Shown here one piece after another: positions 25,823 to 35,330 of a DNA stretch of 64,000 nt. The stretch lies in the NCBI RefSeq assembly GCF_024172185.1, contig NZ_JAMZEC010000001.1, positions 8,345,001-8,409,000 of the forward strand. The letters are read 5' to 3'. The notes beneath the pieces were generated by a model. That model was not told the origin of the DNA, did not search any database, and saw only the letters and a list, made by a program, of their open reading frames with translations. The position numbers and the translations under genes are program-made. The stretch is from Nonomuraea roseoviolacea subsp. carminata. GTDB lineage: Bacteria > Actinomycetota > Actinomycetes > Streptosporangiales > Streptosporangiaceae. Position 1 is the first letter of the stretch, and each line of letters starts with the position of its first letter.

Positions 25823-27233
25823 CGATCTGACGGTCACCGTACCCGGACGGACCCTGGTGGACGGCGTCAGCTTCACCCTGCCCGCCGCGCGGACCCTGGC
25901 CCTGGTCGGCGCGTCCGGCAGCGGCAAGACCACCACCGCGCTCGCCCTGCTCGGCGAACACCCACCTGGCGCCCGCGTCACCGGCCGCATCACGGTGGCC
26001 GGGCGCCCCATCACCGCCGAGCAGCCCCCGCCGCCCGGAACTGTTGGATTCATCCCGCAACATCCGGCGACCGCGCTCAACCCGGTGCTGCGCGTCGGCA
26101 CCGTGCTCCGCCAGATCGCGGCGCGCCACGGCACGGCCGTGCCCGAGGCCCTGCGCAGGGCACGCCTGCCCGGCGACCGTGACTTCCTGCGACGCTTCCC
26201 CCACCAGTTGTCCGGCGGGCAGCAGCAGCGGCTCGTCCTGGCCCACGCCCTGCTGGCCGGCCCTTCCGTGATCGTCGCCGACGAGCCGACCACCGGCCAG
26301 GACGCCGTCACCCGGGCCGAGGTGGCCGCCGAACTGTCCGGGCTCGGCATCGCCGTCGTCCTGCTCAGCCACGACCTCGAACTGGTACGGGAGCTGGCCG
26401 ACCAGGTCGTCGTCCTCAAGGACGGCCGCGTCGTCGAGTCCGGCCCCACGGTCCTGGACGCCCCGCGTACCGAGTACGCCAAGGCTCTGGTCACCGCGCG
26501 CCCCCGCGCGCCGGAGCCCCGCGCGCAACCGGTCGCCCTCCTGGAGATCGAAGATCTCCGCGCCGGGGTCCTGCGCGAGGTGAGCCTCGACGTCACCCGA
26601 GGCGAACGCCTGGCCGTCGTCGGCCGCTCGGGCAGCGGAAAGACGACGCTCGCCCGCTGCGTCGCCGGCCTGCGCCCCTGGTCCTCCGGCGTCGTACGCC
26701 TGGCCGGCCGCCCCCTGCCCCGGCGCCGCGACCGCACCGACCTGGCCCGCGTCCAGTACGTCTTCCAGAACGCCCTGGCCTCGTTCGACCCCTACCGCGC
26801 CGTCGTGGACCAGGTCACCCGGACCGCCGTACGCCTGCGCTCCCAGCCCGTGACCACCGCCAGGGAAGAGGCCGTGGAGGTCCTCACCAGGCTCGGCCTG
26901 GGCCACGACACCGTCCGGCGACGCCCCCACGCGCTCTCCGGCGGCGAACTCCAGCGCGCCGCCCTGGCCCGCGCCCTGCTCGCCCGCCCCGACGTACTGA
27001 TCTGCGACGAGATCACCTCCGGCCTCGACCCCGTCACCCAGGCCGAGGTGCTCGACCTGCTCACCGCCCTCGACGTGACTCTCATGGTCATCAGCCACGA
27101 CCTCCCCCTGGCCGCGCGGATCGCCGACCGGGTCGCGGTCCTCCACGACGGCCGCCTGATCGATCACGGCCCCGCCGCCCAGATCCTGCGCCGCCCCGCC
27201 GGCCGGGTGCTCCTCCCCGCCCCGGACGGGTGA
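25809..27233 (+). CDS. double-domain ABC importer ATPase (DppD-DppF fusion)
   Basis: A 474-residue protein with two complete nucleotide-binding domains: Walker A GASGSGKTT (34-42), LSGGQQQRLVLAHAL, VIVADEPTTGQD; then GRSGSGKTT, LSGGELQRAALARAL and VLICDEITSGLDP. The layout is that of oligopeptide/nickel/opine importer ATPases fused in one chain. It starts 14 bases inside the chimeric permease ORF, so it was translated with the original DppC. With its permeases lost or cut, it may be an orphan. The C-terminal DppD/F peptide motif is missing, unlike in the separate Dpp system at 36-38 kb. Confidence 0.88.
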   Translation: MLHVDDLTVTVPGRTLVDGVSFTLPAARTLALVGASGSGKTTTALALLGEHPPGARVTGRITVAGRPITAEQPPPPGTVGFIPQHPATALNPVLRVGTVLRQIAARHGTAVPEALRRARLPGDRDFLRRFPHQLSGGQQQRLVLAHALLAGPSVIVADEPTTGQDAVTRAEVAAELSGLGIAVVLLSHDLELVRELADQVVVLKDGRVVESGPTVLDAPRTEYAKALVTARPRAPEPRAQPVALLEIEDLRAGVLREVSLDVTRGERLAVVGRSGSGKTTLARCVAGLRPWSSGVVRLAGRPLPRRRDRTDLARVQYVFQNALASFDPYRAVVDQVTRTAVRLRSQPVTTAREEAVEVLTRLGLGHDTVRRRPHALSGGELQRAALARALLARPDVLICDEITSGLDPVTQAEVLDLLTALDVTLMVISHDLPLAARIADRVAVLHDGRLIDHGPAAQILRRPAGRVLLPAPDG

Positions 27234-27472
27234 GACACCTCCCCGGCGCCCTCGCCCAGCCGGGACGCTCCTCCGCCTCTCGGAGGTGAGTCGCTGAAGG
27301 TCTTTCACGGAAGGGACAGGGCGTCATGCGTGCGACAGGGTCGTCCGGGCCGTCGTCCCTCAGCTCGTCGGCTCCGACCGACCTCTGTCCCTCGCCGAAG
27401 TTCAAGTCCTCGACTGGAGAGCACGTCAGATCTGCAGGTGATCAACGCGCGGAAGCGGGGTGAGCACGACGA
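27234..27472. other. intergenic, no gene recognised
   Basis: Between the double ATPase and the immune inhibitor A terminator. An imperfect CCCGGC/GCCGGG hairpin (about 27243-27263) could end the ABC transcript. No coding frame has a start signal or family resemblance. Confidence 0.4.
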
Positions 27473-27506
27473 AAGGGGCCGTCACGGATGACCTGTGCGG
27501 CCCCTT
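27473..27506 (-). terminator. terminator after immune inhibitor A
   Basis: On the minus strand AAGGGGCCG pairs with CGGCCCCTT (27506-27498 and 27481-27473), followed by TTCG. It starts 14 bases after the peptidase stop. The arms are perfect and it can work in both directions. Confidence 0.75.
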
Positions 27507-27519
27507 CGGAGCGTCCCTT

Positions 27520-30228
27520 CTACTTCTCGGCCGCGGTGACTTCCACGACCGCTCCCATGTCGCCGGGGAGCGGAGCGACCAGGCGGAGCTGTACGCCCAG
27601 CGCCTTTCCTTCGTCACCGGGGTTTCCGGTGCCGAGCTTGTGCCCGTTGAGCTCCTGTCCGTAGAACTCGCCGGCCGGGGTCCCGTCCGCGTGCACGACC
27701 CGGGTCGTGTACGGCTGGCCGCCCGACGACGGCACGACGACGGACGCCGCCCCGTTGCGGAGCACAGGCTGCCCGTCCCTGATCTCCAGACCGGGGTACC
27801 ACGTCTTGGCGTCGGTGAAGCGGGTGACCGGACTCTGTGCGGGAAGGCTGGTGCAGTAGACGGCCGAGTCCTCCAGGCATTCCCGCTGCGGGTAGGTGCC
27901 GAAGAAGGTGAACGCCGCGTTGGAGCTCTGGATGCGTGCGGTCATGTTCTTGTGCCAGGTGGGATCGTGCTCGGCGCCCTCTCCGCTACGGCGCAGCGGA
28001 TCGAAATGCGAGTCGAGCACGAGCAGCCGTCCCTTGGACCCGATCGAGGGAGGGTCGTACCGGTAGGCGTCCACGTCGTTCCACTCGTAGCGGGCGTCGC
28101 CGTACGTCACCACCAGGCCCGGCGCGTTGTACTTGACGCGTTCGACGTTCTGGATGCCGTCCCGGCTGATGGTGTGGTCGTATCCCCAGGCCAGGCCCTT
28201 GTCGAAGCCATCGGTGTTGCGCCACTCGGCGAAGTAGTAGTGCTTGGTCCTGGCGATGCCGTCATTGAGCGTCCAGCCCGGCCCCTTGGTGTTCGCGAAG
28301 GATCCGGCGATGGCGGTCCAGCCGTTCGCGCCGCCCTCGACGTCGTCGCTCCAGACGGTGGCACCCGAGGAGGTCAGGGAGAAGTCGTCGGCCAGCCAGC
28401 CGCGCTCGTTGGTGTTGGCGTCGGTGGCGTAGCGCAGCCGCAACTGGACGGTCCTGCCCGCGTACGCCGACAGGTCGACGTAGTCGTGCCGCCAGCCGCC
28501 GGACGTGCCGGTCAGACCGTACTTCTTGTGGCCGTAGTCGCGCAGCCTCCCGTTGGGGTCGCCGTAGCCGTCGTCAGTCGAGACGAGCTGTCCCGCCTCG
28601 TTGTAGATCTTCTGCTCGGTCCAGGTCGCCCCGTTGTCGGTGGAGATCTCGACGAAGCCGTAGTCCCACTCGTTCTCGATGACGTAGTTGTCCCACATCC
28701 ACCAGCGCGCGTCCGCGGGGACCTGGATCGTACGGCTCAGCCGCACGTCCGCCCAGTTCTGCGTGTTGTCCGACCACCAGGCCCTGCTCCCGCTGTGCGG
28801 AGTGGTCAGCGGGAACTCCTTGTCGGGCAGGTTGACCATGACGCCGTCCTGCGTGAACCTCGGCGTACGGGATGCCTGCCCGAGCGTCAGGTACTGGGTG
28901 CGGGAGCCGGGGTCGATCACCTTCGGGTTGGCCCAGCCGAGGATCCATTTGTCCCACAGGCCCATGTGCGTGGGCATCGACTGGAACAGCACTCCGGTGT
29001 GCGAGCCGGCCGACATCAGGTCCCAGAAGCCGACGCTGCTGTCGCTGCTCGGTCCCTGGCTGTCGTAGAGGTCGGGCAGGCCCAGGTCGTGGCCGTACTC
29101 ATGGCCGAAGATGCCGACCCCGGCGTTCTCGCCCTGCATGATGTAGTTGGAGATCTTGATACCTGTCCCGGGAATCGTGGAGCCGCCCTGGACGGTGCTG
29201 GAGTGCGCCCACAAGGCGAACGTCCCCTGTGCGCCGCCCCCGGCCAGCTTGTCCTCGCCCGCGTGCACGATGACAAGGTGGTCGATGACGCCGTCGGGTT
29301 CGGCGAAGTCGCCGTCGCGGTCGGCGTCGCCCACGTCCTCGATGTCGTAGTCGGCCCACGGGAAGCTCGGATTCCGGGCGGCGAGGGCGTTGACGGCGTC
29401 GACCGGGAGTTGCTGGGCGCCGTTCGGGTAGCGGGGGTTGCTCGGGTGACCGGCGTTGTCCTGGACGGGTTGTCCGCAGCGGCCGGCGCCGTAGTAGGCC
29501 TCGGAATGCGGGAGCGTGAGCCAGCCGACGGCTTCACCGGTGATCGTGTACGCGCCCTTCGACATCTCCTGGTACAGGCCCTTGAGGCTGCCGGAGACAT
29601 CGATGCCCTTCTTGCCGTCGCGCGGGTCGGTGAGGTCGGTACGGACCCGTTCGGTGATGCCGCGGTCGGAGTAGAGCATGTCGTTGTAGTGCTTGGTGCT
29701 GAAGTCCTTCACCCAGTACGTGAAGTTGTCCTTGCCGCTGGCGGCCGGGTCGGGAAGCCGGTTGTGGAGAGGCCCGCCGATCTTGGCTCCGGGGGGCTCG
29801 GTGACGCAGTCGTTCTGGTCCCCGGTGGTCTTCGGATGGCTGTAGCCGGAGAAATCGTCTCCGGCGGTGTCGCTGAACTCCACCAGTAACGTCAGCAGCT
29901 TCGCGGTCTTGGTGACCTTTGACTTCTTGTAGATGAACTCGAACGGGTTCTGCCCGGTGCGCAGCGCCTCGTCCTGCCGTGCGGCCAGCACCCTGGCAGT
30001 CACCGGGTTGCCCTCGGTGGTGCCCTTGAGGGGTCGGGGCGTGGCTGCCCGCTTGGTGCCGGGCCGCTCTTCGAGGGGGTCGGGGGCGACCAGCGGGTCG
30101 TCGTAGTTGAGGTAGTGATCAGCGGGCCGCGGCTCGTAACGGGCACCGCTCGGCTGGTCGCCGATGATCCCTCCTCCCAGGGTCGTCGCCGCGACAAGCC
30201 CGATGGCGGCTAAGAGATGCTTCGACAC
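27520..30228 (-). CDS. secreted M6 metallopeptidase, immune inhibitor A type
   Basis: A 902-residue secreted peptidase. GTG 30228 with GAGAGGA five bases upstream gives a signal-like start (SKHLLAAIGLVAATTLGGGI). A prodomain follows (YLNYDDPLVAPDP), then the M6 catalytic domain with the zinc motif His376-Glu-Tyr-Gly-His380 in FGHEYGHDLGLPDLYD. Two further regions (AWWSDNTQNWADVRLSRTIQ, VWSDDVEGGANGWTAIAGSF) are the MAM-like/jelly-roll modules of immune inhibitor A. The enzyme degrades extracellular proteins, classically antibacterial peptides. It stands head-to-head with an M64 peptidase and near a collagenase and peptide importer, so nutrient proteolysis is likely. Confidence 0.93.
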   Translation of the reverse strand: MSKHLLAAIGLVAATTLGGGIIGDQPSGARYEPRPADHYLNYDDPLVAPDPLEERPGTKRAATPRPLKGTTEGNPVTARVLAARQDEALRTGQNPFEFIYKKSKVTKTAKLLTLLVEFSDTAGDDFSGYSHPKTTGDQNDCVTEPPGAKIGGPLHNRLPDPAASGKDNFTYWVKDFSTKHYNDMLYSDRGITERVRTDLTDPRDGKKGIDVSGSLKGLYQEMSKGAYTITGEAVGWLTLPHSEAYYGAGRCGQPVQDNAGHPSNPRYPNGAQQLPVDAVNALAARNPSFPWADYDIEDVGDADRDGDFAEPDGVIDHLVIVHAGEDKLAGGGAQGTFALWAHSSTVQGGSTIPGTGIKISNYIMQGENAGVGIFGHEYGHDLGLPDLYDSQGPSSDSSVGFWDLMSAGSHTGVLFQSMPTHMGLWDKWILGWANPKVIDPGSRTQYLTLGQASRTPRFTQDGVMVNLPDKEFPLTTPHSGSRAWWSDNTQNWADVRLSRTIQVPADARWWMWDNYVIENEWDYGFVEISTDNGATWTEQKIYNEAGQLVSTDDGYGDPNGRLRDYGHKKYGLTGTSGGWRHDYVDLSAYAGRTVQLRLRYATDANTNERGWLADDFSLTSSGATVWSDDVEGGANGWTAIAGSFANTKGPGWTLNDGIARTKHYYFAEWRNTDGFDKGLAWGYDHTISRDGIQNVERVKYNAPGLVVTYGDARYEWNDVDAYRYDPPSIGSKGRLLVLDSHFDPLRRSGEGAEHDPTWHKNMTARIQSSNAAFTFFGTYPQRECLEDSAVYCTSLPAQSPVTRFTDAKTWYPGLEIRDGQPVLRNGAASVVVPSSGGQPYTTRVVHADGTPAGEFYGQELNGHKLGTGNPGDEGKALGVQLRLVAPLPGDMGAVVEVTAAEK

Positions 30229-30293
30229 GGTGTTCCTCTCAGCGGGGGGCGGAGAAATGCCAAGAGGGACGTTAGAAGCCATCGACATGCAGT

Positions 30294-30308
30294 GCAATAT
30301 CACATTGC
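30294..30308. promoter_or_regulatory. inverted repeat between the M6 and M64 peptidase genes
   Basis: GCAAT-ATCAC-ATTGC lies 66-80 bases before the M6 start, in the divergent gap. GTGCAATATCACAT resembles the GTGCAATTTTACAC of the collagenase promoter element at 11 of 14 positions. Confidence 0.4.
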
Positions 30309-30444
30309 TAACGATGCCCGACGTGCTTTGCGGCTCGGAGGCAGGACGCGCGCCCATAGTTCGGGAGCTATGGCAAGCGGGATTATCCACGCTGGAGCAG
30401 CGTGCCCACGCTTGGGACAAGACCCCCCAGCACAAGGAGTCCCC

Positions 30445-31413
30445 ATGCGCCATGCACTCTGTATGGTGGCGAGCGCGCTGTTGATCAGTGCGCTGACCGT
30501 CAGCCCAGCCCTCGCCGAGCCTCGCCCGAACTCCGCCGGACAGCCGACCGAATGGGTGGAGGTGTTCGCCGAAGACGGGACGATCCAGCAGGTGAAGATC
30601 CCCAAGCGTGCACAGCCACGCACGTCGTTCGCCGTCCCGCCGCCGGCGAACGTGACCGCGCTCCAGCAGACCGGGCCGTCCGCTCAGCGGTTCGACCTGG
30701 TCTTCGTGGGCGACGGCTACACCAGTTCCGAACTGGGGCTCTTCCACGCGCACGCGGCGGAGAAGTGGGCGTTCCTCCAGACGGTGGAGCCGTTCAGGAC
30801 GTACAAGAACTCCTTCAACGTGTGGATGGTCGACGTGATCTCCCCGCAGTCCGGAGTCGACAACGACCCGACCCAGGGCATCTCCCGTAACACCGCCCTC
30901 GGGATGGGGTTCTGGTGCGGGGGGACCGAACGCCTCCTGTGCGTGAACGAGAACGCGGCCCGGGCTTACGCGGCCAACGCCCCCCAGGCCGATCAGATCC
31001 TCGCGTTAGGCAACTCCACCAAGTACGGGGGAGCCGGCGGCGGCGTCGCCACGGCCTCGGGCGGCAACACCAGTTCCGGATGGATCGTCGCCCATGAGCT
31101 CGGCCACTCGATGGCCGATCTCGCCGACGAGTACGACTACCCCTACGGCCGCTACACCGGGGGCGAGCCCTACGAACAGAACGTCAGCGTCTACCCTGCC
31201 GAGACCCAGCGGGACTACCGGCTCAAGTGGTACCAGTATCTCGGTCAGCCCACTCCCGACGGCGGTGTGATCGGCACCTACGAGGGCGCCAGATATTACC
31301 TGTACGGCATCTACCGTCCCTCGGAGAACTCCTTGATGCGCAGTCTGGGGCGCCCGTTCAACACGATCGGGCTCAACGCCATGATCAGAGCCATCCGCGC
31401 GAAGACCGGCTGA
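30445..31413 (+). CDS. secreted M64-family metallopeptidase
   Basis: A 322-residue secreted protein. AAGGAG lies five bases before ATG 30445, and residues 1-24 are a Sec signal ending SPALA. FDLVFVGDGYTSSELGLFHA is the family start, and the zinc site is His217-Glu-Leu-Gly-His221 in VAHELGHSMADLADEYDY, the extended motif of M64 (IgA-peptidase-type, BF3526-like) enzymes. The C-terminus NSLMRSLGRPFNTIGLNAMI is also typical. Although named for an immunoglobulin peptidase, soil members probably serve general extracellular proteolysis. Divergent from the M6 gene. Confidence 0.92.
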   Translation: MRHALCMVASALLISALTVSPALAEPRPNSAGQPTEWVEVFAEDGTIQQVKIPKRAQPRTSFAVPPPANVTALQQTGPSAQRFDLVFVGDGYTSSELGLFHAHAAEKWAFLQTVEPFRTYKNSFNVWMVDVISPQSGVDNDPTQGISRNTALGMGFWCGGTERLLCVNENAARAYAANAPQADQILALGNSTKYGGAGGGVATASGGNTSSGWIVAHELGHSMADLADEYDYPYGRYTGGEPYEQNVSVYPAETQRDYRLKWYQYLGQPTPDGGVIGTYEGARYYLYGIYRPSENSLMRSLGRPFNTIGLNAMIRAIRAKTG

Positions 31414-31445
31414 TCGGAGCGCTGTCCCGACAGCTCGACGATCAC

Positions 31446-32396
31446 TCACTCGGCCTGAGGAAGGGAGCCGCTTCGGGCGAGCCAGGCGGCGTGGTGGGGC
31501 TGGCCGGCCAGAGCTTCGCGGTGAGCATCCGTGGCCAACCGCCACAACTCGTCACCGCGCCCGGCCAGGAGCCCTTCCCGCCGCCAGGCGATCAGGTGTC
31601 GTACGCGTAACGGAGTACCCGCCAGCGGCCGGACGGTGATGTCGGCCTCGGCGCCGAAGGTGGCCATGCAAGGCGAGATCGCACGATGGTTGGCGATCAG
31701 ATCGCGGACCATGGCCACCTCGACCATCACGTGCACCATCCGCGGGGTGAATCCGGCTTCCTGGCAGGCGGTCAGCAGATATTCCGGCCAGCCCGCGCCG
31801 TCGGGCGGCGATATCACCCAGTCCTCGCCGGCCAGGTCGGTCAGGGAGACCTCCGGCCGGGAGGCGAGCGGGTGACGGCTGTTGATCGCGATGAAGACGG
31901 GCTCGGTGCCGATCGTGCGGATGTCCACGGACGGCACCGAGGGCAGTTCGTGACCGGGATAGTCGATCAGGGTGGCGGCGTCCAGGCGGCGAGCGGCGAG
32001 CAGGTCGAGCAGCAGGCGCGGAGAGTGCTCCGTATGAACGGTGAAGGCCGTTCCCAGGGCATCGTCGAGGCGCCTGAGCAGGCCGCTCAGCATCGGGGTG
32101 GCGTACCCGCCGAGACGGATGGGGCTGAGCTCCGCATCGACGTGCTCGCCCTTGAGCAGTTCGTCGAAGGTGACGAGAGCCGCGCGGGCGCGGGTCAGGA
32201 CGAACTGGCCGAATGGCGTGACCGTGACACCCGAACGGCTGCGGTGGAACAGCCGGCCGCCCAGCGACTCTTCGATGCGCTGGAGCTGAGCGGTGAGTGA
32301 GGGCTGGGAGACGCCAAGACGGGCCGCGGCACGGCTGAGGCTGCCGGCCTCGGCGATGGTCACCACCGTACGTAAGTGCCGAAGTTCCAGTTGCAT
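31446..32396 (-). CDS. LysR-family regulator of the protease/peptide region
   Basis: A 316-residue LysR protein: winged HTH LRHLRTVVTIAEAGSLSRAA and LGVSQPSLTAQLQRIEESLG at 5-55, linker helix, then a two-lobe substrate-binding domain (IRLGGYATPMLSGLLRRLDD, TEPVFIAINSRHPLASRPEV). Divergent from the oligopeptide-binding protein gene, with a 319-base gap. Its own upstream region (32500-32550) carries the same element as the collagenase promoter. It is a candidate activator or repressor of the peptide importer; the effector could be an amino acid or peptide but is unknown. Confidence 0.93.
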   Translation of the reverse strand: MQLELRHLRTVVTIAEAGSLSRAAARLGVSQPSLTAQLQRIEESLGGRLFHRSRSGVTVTPFGQFVLTRARAALVTFDELLKGEHVDAELSPIRLGGYATPMLSGLLRRLDDALGTAFTVHTEHSPRLLLDLLAARRLDAATLIDYPGHELPSVPSVDIRTIGTEPVFIAINSRHPLASRPEVSLTDLAGEDWVISPPDGAGWPEYLLTACQEAGFTPRMVHVMVEVAMVRDLIANHRAISPCMATFGAEADITVRPLAGTPLRVRHLIAWRREGLLAGRGDELWRLATDAHREALAGQPHHAAWLARSGSLPQAE

Positions 32397-32499
32397 GCTG
32401 TTGTGTCCTTCGCATCCAGAGCCAAGAGATTAATGAGGTGGCTCTGGACATAGGCGGACCGGGGGGAGAGTAGGAGCCATCGAAGGGTGCGGACCACAA

Positions 32500-32550
32500 T
32501 GTGAGGTGTAAAATTTCACACGCGACAGGGGTTGACAAGACCCATTTTCT
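32500..32550 (-). promoter_or_regulatory. conserved promoter element upstream of lysR (copy A)
   Basis: Read on the minus strand: TTGTCA, 17 bases, AATTTT, within the element ATTTTACACCTCACA (32514-32500). The block from TGACAAGACCCATTTTCT (32533-32550 on the plus strand) to this element recurs almost unchanged at 41684-41735, including TGTCGCRTGTG between them. It probably drives the LysR gene. Confidence 0.6.
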
Positions 32551-32650
32551 GTCAGGTGAGTGGGCCGTCAGGCGGTTGCGCCTGGGGGAGGGCGCTTCGG
32601 CGGCGACGGAGGCGCGGAAGCCTCGCCAGGACACGGCTCCGTAACGCTTA

Positions 32651-32696
32651 TTGCCTCTACTATTTCACACTACTATTTTACATGTCACACCGTCCG
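32651..32696 (+). promoter_or_regulatory. promoter and operator of the oligopeptide importer operon (copy C)
   Basis: TTGCCT (32651-32656), 17 bases, TATTTT (32674-32679), about 35 bases before ATG 32716. ATTTTACATGTCACA (32675-32689) is the third copy of the shared element and covers the -10 and start site. Overlapping it, ATGTCACACCGTCC recurs before the GntR gene as ATGTGACACCGTAC (38319). Confidence 0.7.
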
Positions 32697-32715
32697 ACGC
32701 CCACACGGAGTGGCC

Positions 32716-34392
32716 ATGTCGAAGAAGATCGGTTTACTGGCGATCGCAGTGCTCCTGTCAGCCGCAGCTTGCGGAGGAGGCGGGAAGGCGGCCGCACCGA
32801 AGTCCGGAGCATCCTCCGCGGTCACGAAGGGCGGGACGCTCACCGTCCTGGCCGTCAGCGACTTCGACCACTTGGACCCTGCACGTAACTGGACCATGCC
32901 GGCCATCATGTTCGGCACCCGCTTGCTCTACCGGACGCTCGTCACCTTCAAGGCGGGCAGCTCGGAGATCGTGCCCGATCTGGCCACGGACCTCGGCACC
33001 TCCGAGGACGGTGGCAAGACCTGGAAGTTCACCCTCAAGGACGGCCTGAAATACGAGGACGGCACACCCGTCAAGGCCGCGGACATCAAGCACAACGTCG
33101 AGCGTTCCATGGCGCCCGACATCAGCGGTGGCCCCGACTACGCGCAACGGCTCCTTGTCGGCGGCACCGAGTACAAGGGGCCCTACGGGGGCAGGCATCT
33201 GGCGTCGGTGGAGGCCCCCGACGACAAGACCATCATCTTCAGGCTCAAGCGAGCGGCGGGCGAGTTCCCTTACACCGTCACTCTGCCGACCTTCTCGCCG
33301 GTGCCCGAGGCGAAGGACACCAAGGTCGAGTACGACAACCGGCCCTTCTCCTCCGGGCCCTACAAGATCGAGGGGTATGAGCGCGGCAAGGAACTCGTAC
33401 TGACGCGCAACGAGCACTGGGACCAGGGAACCGACCCGGTACGGCTGGCGCTGCCGGACAAGATCCACGTCAAGCAGGGGCAGGACAAGGACACCATCAC
33501 CGACAGGCTCATCGCCAGCTCGGGCGAGGATGCCACGAGCGTGCCGTGGGGCTCGGCCGGACCGCAGAGTCTGTCGAAGATCCTGCCCAACCCCCAGGCG
33601 AAGGAACGTCTGTTCACAGGTCCGACCGGCTGCACGAGCACGCTGGTCTTCAACCTCAACAAGAAGCCCCTGGACAATCCGAAGGTACGACAAGCGATCT
33701 ACAGCGCGATCGACAAGGAGTCCGTGCAGACGGCGATGGGCGGGCCGAACATGGCCGACATCGCCACCGCCTACTTACCGCCCGCGATGACCGACGGGAC
33801 CACGCAGGACGTGTTCCAGATCCCGCCCACCGGTGACGTCGCGAAGGCCAAAGCGCTCCTGGCCGAGGCCGGAGTCGCCACTCCGCTCAAACTCAAGCTC
33901 ACCGCCAGCACCGGTTCGAGCACCCCCGTCGAGGTGTCGATCCAGGAGAGCCTGAAGAAGATCGGCATCGAGGTCGAGATCAACCCGGTGGACGCCTCCG
34001 TGTACTACGACACCATCGGGGATCAGGGAAAGGCCGACGAACTCGCCACCTACGGCTGGTGCCCGGACTATCCCAACGGGTCGAGCTTCCTGCCCCCGCT
34101 GTTCGACGGCCGGAGCGTGAAGCAGACCGGTAACAGCGGCAACGTCGCGTTCTTCAAGGATCCGGCGATCGACAAGAAGATCGACGAGATCTACGCCATC
34201 ACCGATCCGGCGGCGTCCAAGAAGGCTTGGCGGGATCTCGACGCGCAGATCATGCAACAGCTCCCGCAGGCGCCGCTGTACCTGGAGAAGCGCGGCTACA
34301 TCACCGGCAAGGACGTCGTCGGCGCGGTCAACCACCCGGTCTGGGCCGCCCAGCTCGACTACGCCGTGATCGGCGTGAAGAAGTCATCGTGA
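32716..34392 (+). CDS. dppA: oligopeptide ABC importer, substrate-binding lipoprotein
   Basis: A 558-residue family 5 extracellular binding protein. The N-terminus is a lipoprotein signal (KKIGLLAIAVLLSAAAC, lipidated Cys19), followed by a Gly/Ala/Lys spacer. The family start is GGTLTVLAVSDFDHLDPARN, and KTWKFTLKDGLKYEDGTPVKAADIKHN is split into the usual peptide-binding lobe motifs, with FSSGPYKIEGYERGKELVLT later. GGAG lies five bases before ATG 32716. It captures peptides outside the membrane for the DppBC channel. First of five coupled genes; its stop overlaps the next start (GTGA). The symbol is used by analogy; the true ligand could be peptide, opine or nickel complex. Confidence 0.92.
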   Translation: MSKKIGLLAIAVLLSAAACGGGGKAAAPKSGASSAVTKGGTLTVLAVSDFDHLDPARNWTMPAIMFGTRLLYRTLVTFKAGSSEIVPDLATDLGTSEDGGKTWKFTLKDGLKYEDGTPVKAADIKHNVERSMAPDISGGPDYAQRLLVGGTEYKGPYGGRHLASVEAPDDKTIIFRLKRAAGEFPYTVTLPTFSPVPEAKDTKVEYDNRPFSSGPYKIEGYERGKELVLTRNEHWDQGTDPVRLALPDKIHVKQGQDKDTITDRLIASSGEDATSVPWGSAGPQSLSKILPNPQAKERLFTGPTGCTSTLVFNLNKKPLDNPKVRQAIYSAIDKESVQTAMGGPNMADIATAYLPPAMTDGTTQDVFQIPPTGDVAKAKALLAEAGVATPLKLKLTASTGSSTPVEVSIQESLKKIGIEVEINPVDASVYYDTIGDQGKADELATYGWCPDYPNGSSFLPPLFDGRSVKQTGNSGNVAFFKDPAIDKKIDEIYAITDPAASKKAWRDLDAQIMQQLPQAPLYLEKRGYITGKDVVGAVNHPVWAAQLDYAVIGVKKSS

Positions 34393-35330
34393 GGGTGGCG
34401 GCACGCGAGGTCGCCGCGACGACGCCACGGGCCGCGCGGTCGCCCGGCCGGCTCGCACTCGCCAGGCTGCGCGAGGATCGCCCGGCGATGGCCGGGCTGG
34501 TCGTCGTGCTGACACTGGTCCTCCTGGCCGCCCTGGCCCCCGTGATCACCGCGTGGACCGGCTGGGCTCCGGAGACCTTCGACAAGACGGCCATCGACCC
34601 GAACATGGGTGGCCTCCCCAAGGGAGCCTGGGGCGGCATCGACACCGAGCACCTTCTCGGAGTCGAGCCGGTGACCGGCCGCGACGTGCTCAGCCGCATC
34701 CTGTACGGCGGCCGGATCTCGCTGCTGATCGCGATGCTCGCCACCGCGATCACCGTCGTCACCGGTCTCGTGCTCGGCCTGCTCGCAGGCTTCCTCGGCG
34801 GCTGGGCGGACACGATGATCAGCCGGATCACGGACCTCCTCATGTCCTTCCCCAGCCTCATCTTCATGATCGCGATCCTGTCGGTCGTCCGTGACGTCAA
34901 CCGCATCGTCCTGCTCGTCGCGGTTCTCTCGATTTTCGGCTGGACGGTCGTGGCCAGGATCGTGCGGGGACAGGTCCTGACCATCAAGCACCGCGAGTAC
35001 GTCGAGGCCGCGCGAGTCGGGGGTGGAATGACCGGTTACATCCTTGTCAAGGAGATCCTTCCCGGCCTCACCGCGCCGATCCTTGTCTACGCGACGCAAG
35101 CCGTCCCCGCCTACGTCGGGGCCGAGGCGGCACTCAGCTTTCTCGGCGTCGGCGTGCGACCGCCCACCCCGTCCTGGGGACAGATGATCAACAACGCCCG
35201 CGGCTGGTTCATGACGGATCCCGTCTACCTGGCGGTGCCCTGCGCGTTCCTGGGGCTCACCGTGCTCGCCTGCACCCTGCTCGGTGACGGCCTGCGTGAC
35301 GCCTTCGATCCGAAGGCGGTGCGATCATGA
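34389..35330 (+). CDS. dppC: oligopeptide ABC importer permease (DppC type)
   Basis: A 313-residue permease of the OppC/DppC group. It has an N-terminal OppC_N segment (LREDRPAMAGLVVVLTLVLL), then GRDVLSRILYGGRISLLIAM, and the cytoplasmic EAA loop YVEAARVGGGMTGYILVKEI with LPGLTAPILV. About six membrane helices are visible. GTG 34389 overlaps the binding-protein stop and the gene overlaps the DppB-type permease by ATGA at 35327. The C-type permease preceding the B-type is the reverse of the usual order. Confidence 0.93.
   Translation: MRVAAREVAATTPRAARSPGRLALARLREDRPAMAGLVVVLTLVLLAALAPVITAWTGWAPETFDKTAIDPNMGGLPKGAWGGIDTEHLLGVEPVTGRDVLSRILYGGRISLLIAMLATAITVVTGLVLGLLAGFLGGWADTMISRITDLLMSFPSLIFMIAILSVVRDVNRIVLLVAVLSIFGWTVVARIVRGQVLTIKHREYVEAARVGGGMTGYILVKEILPGLTAPILVYATQAVPAYVGAEAALSFLGVGVRPPTPSWGQMINNARGWFMTDPVYLAVPCAFLGLTVLACTLLGDGLRDAFDPKAVRS

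Noticed and set aside
27234..27300. CACCTCC/GGAGGTG inverted repeat as an operator
   Set aside because: Arms are more than 40 bases apart and made of RBS-like purine runs; chance is likely.
27460..29889. 809-codon plus-strand frame opposite immune inhibitor A
   Set aside because: Antisense shadow; the minus-strand peptidase has a signal peptide, zinc motif, RBS and terminator.
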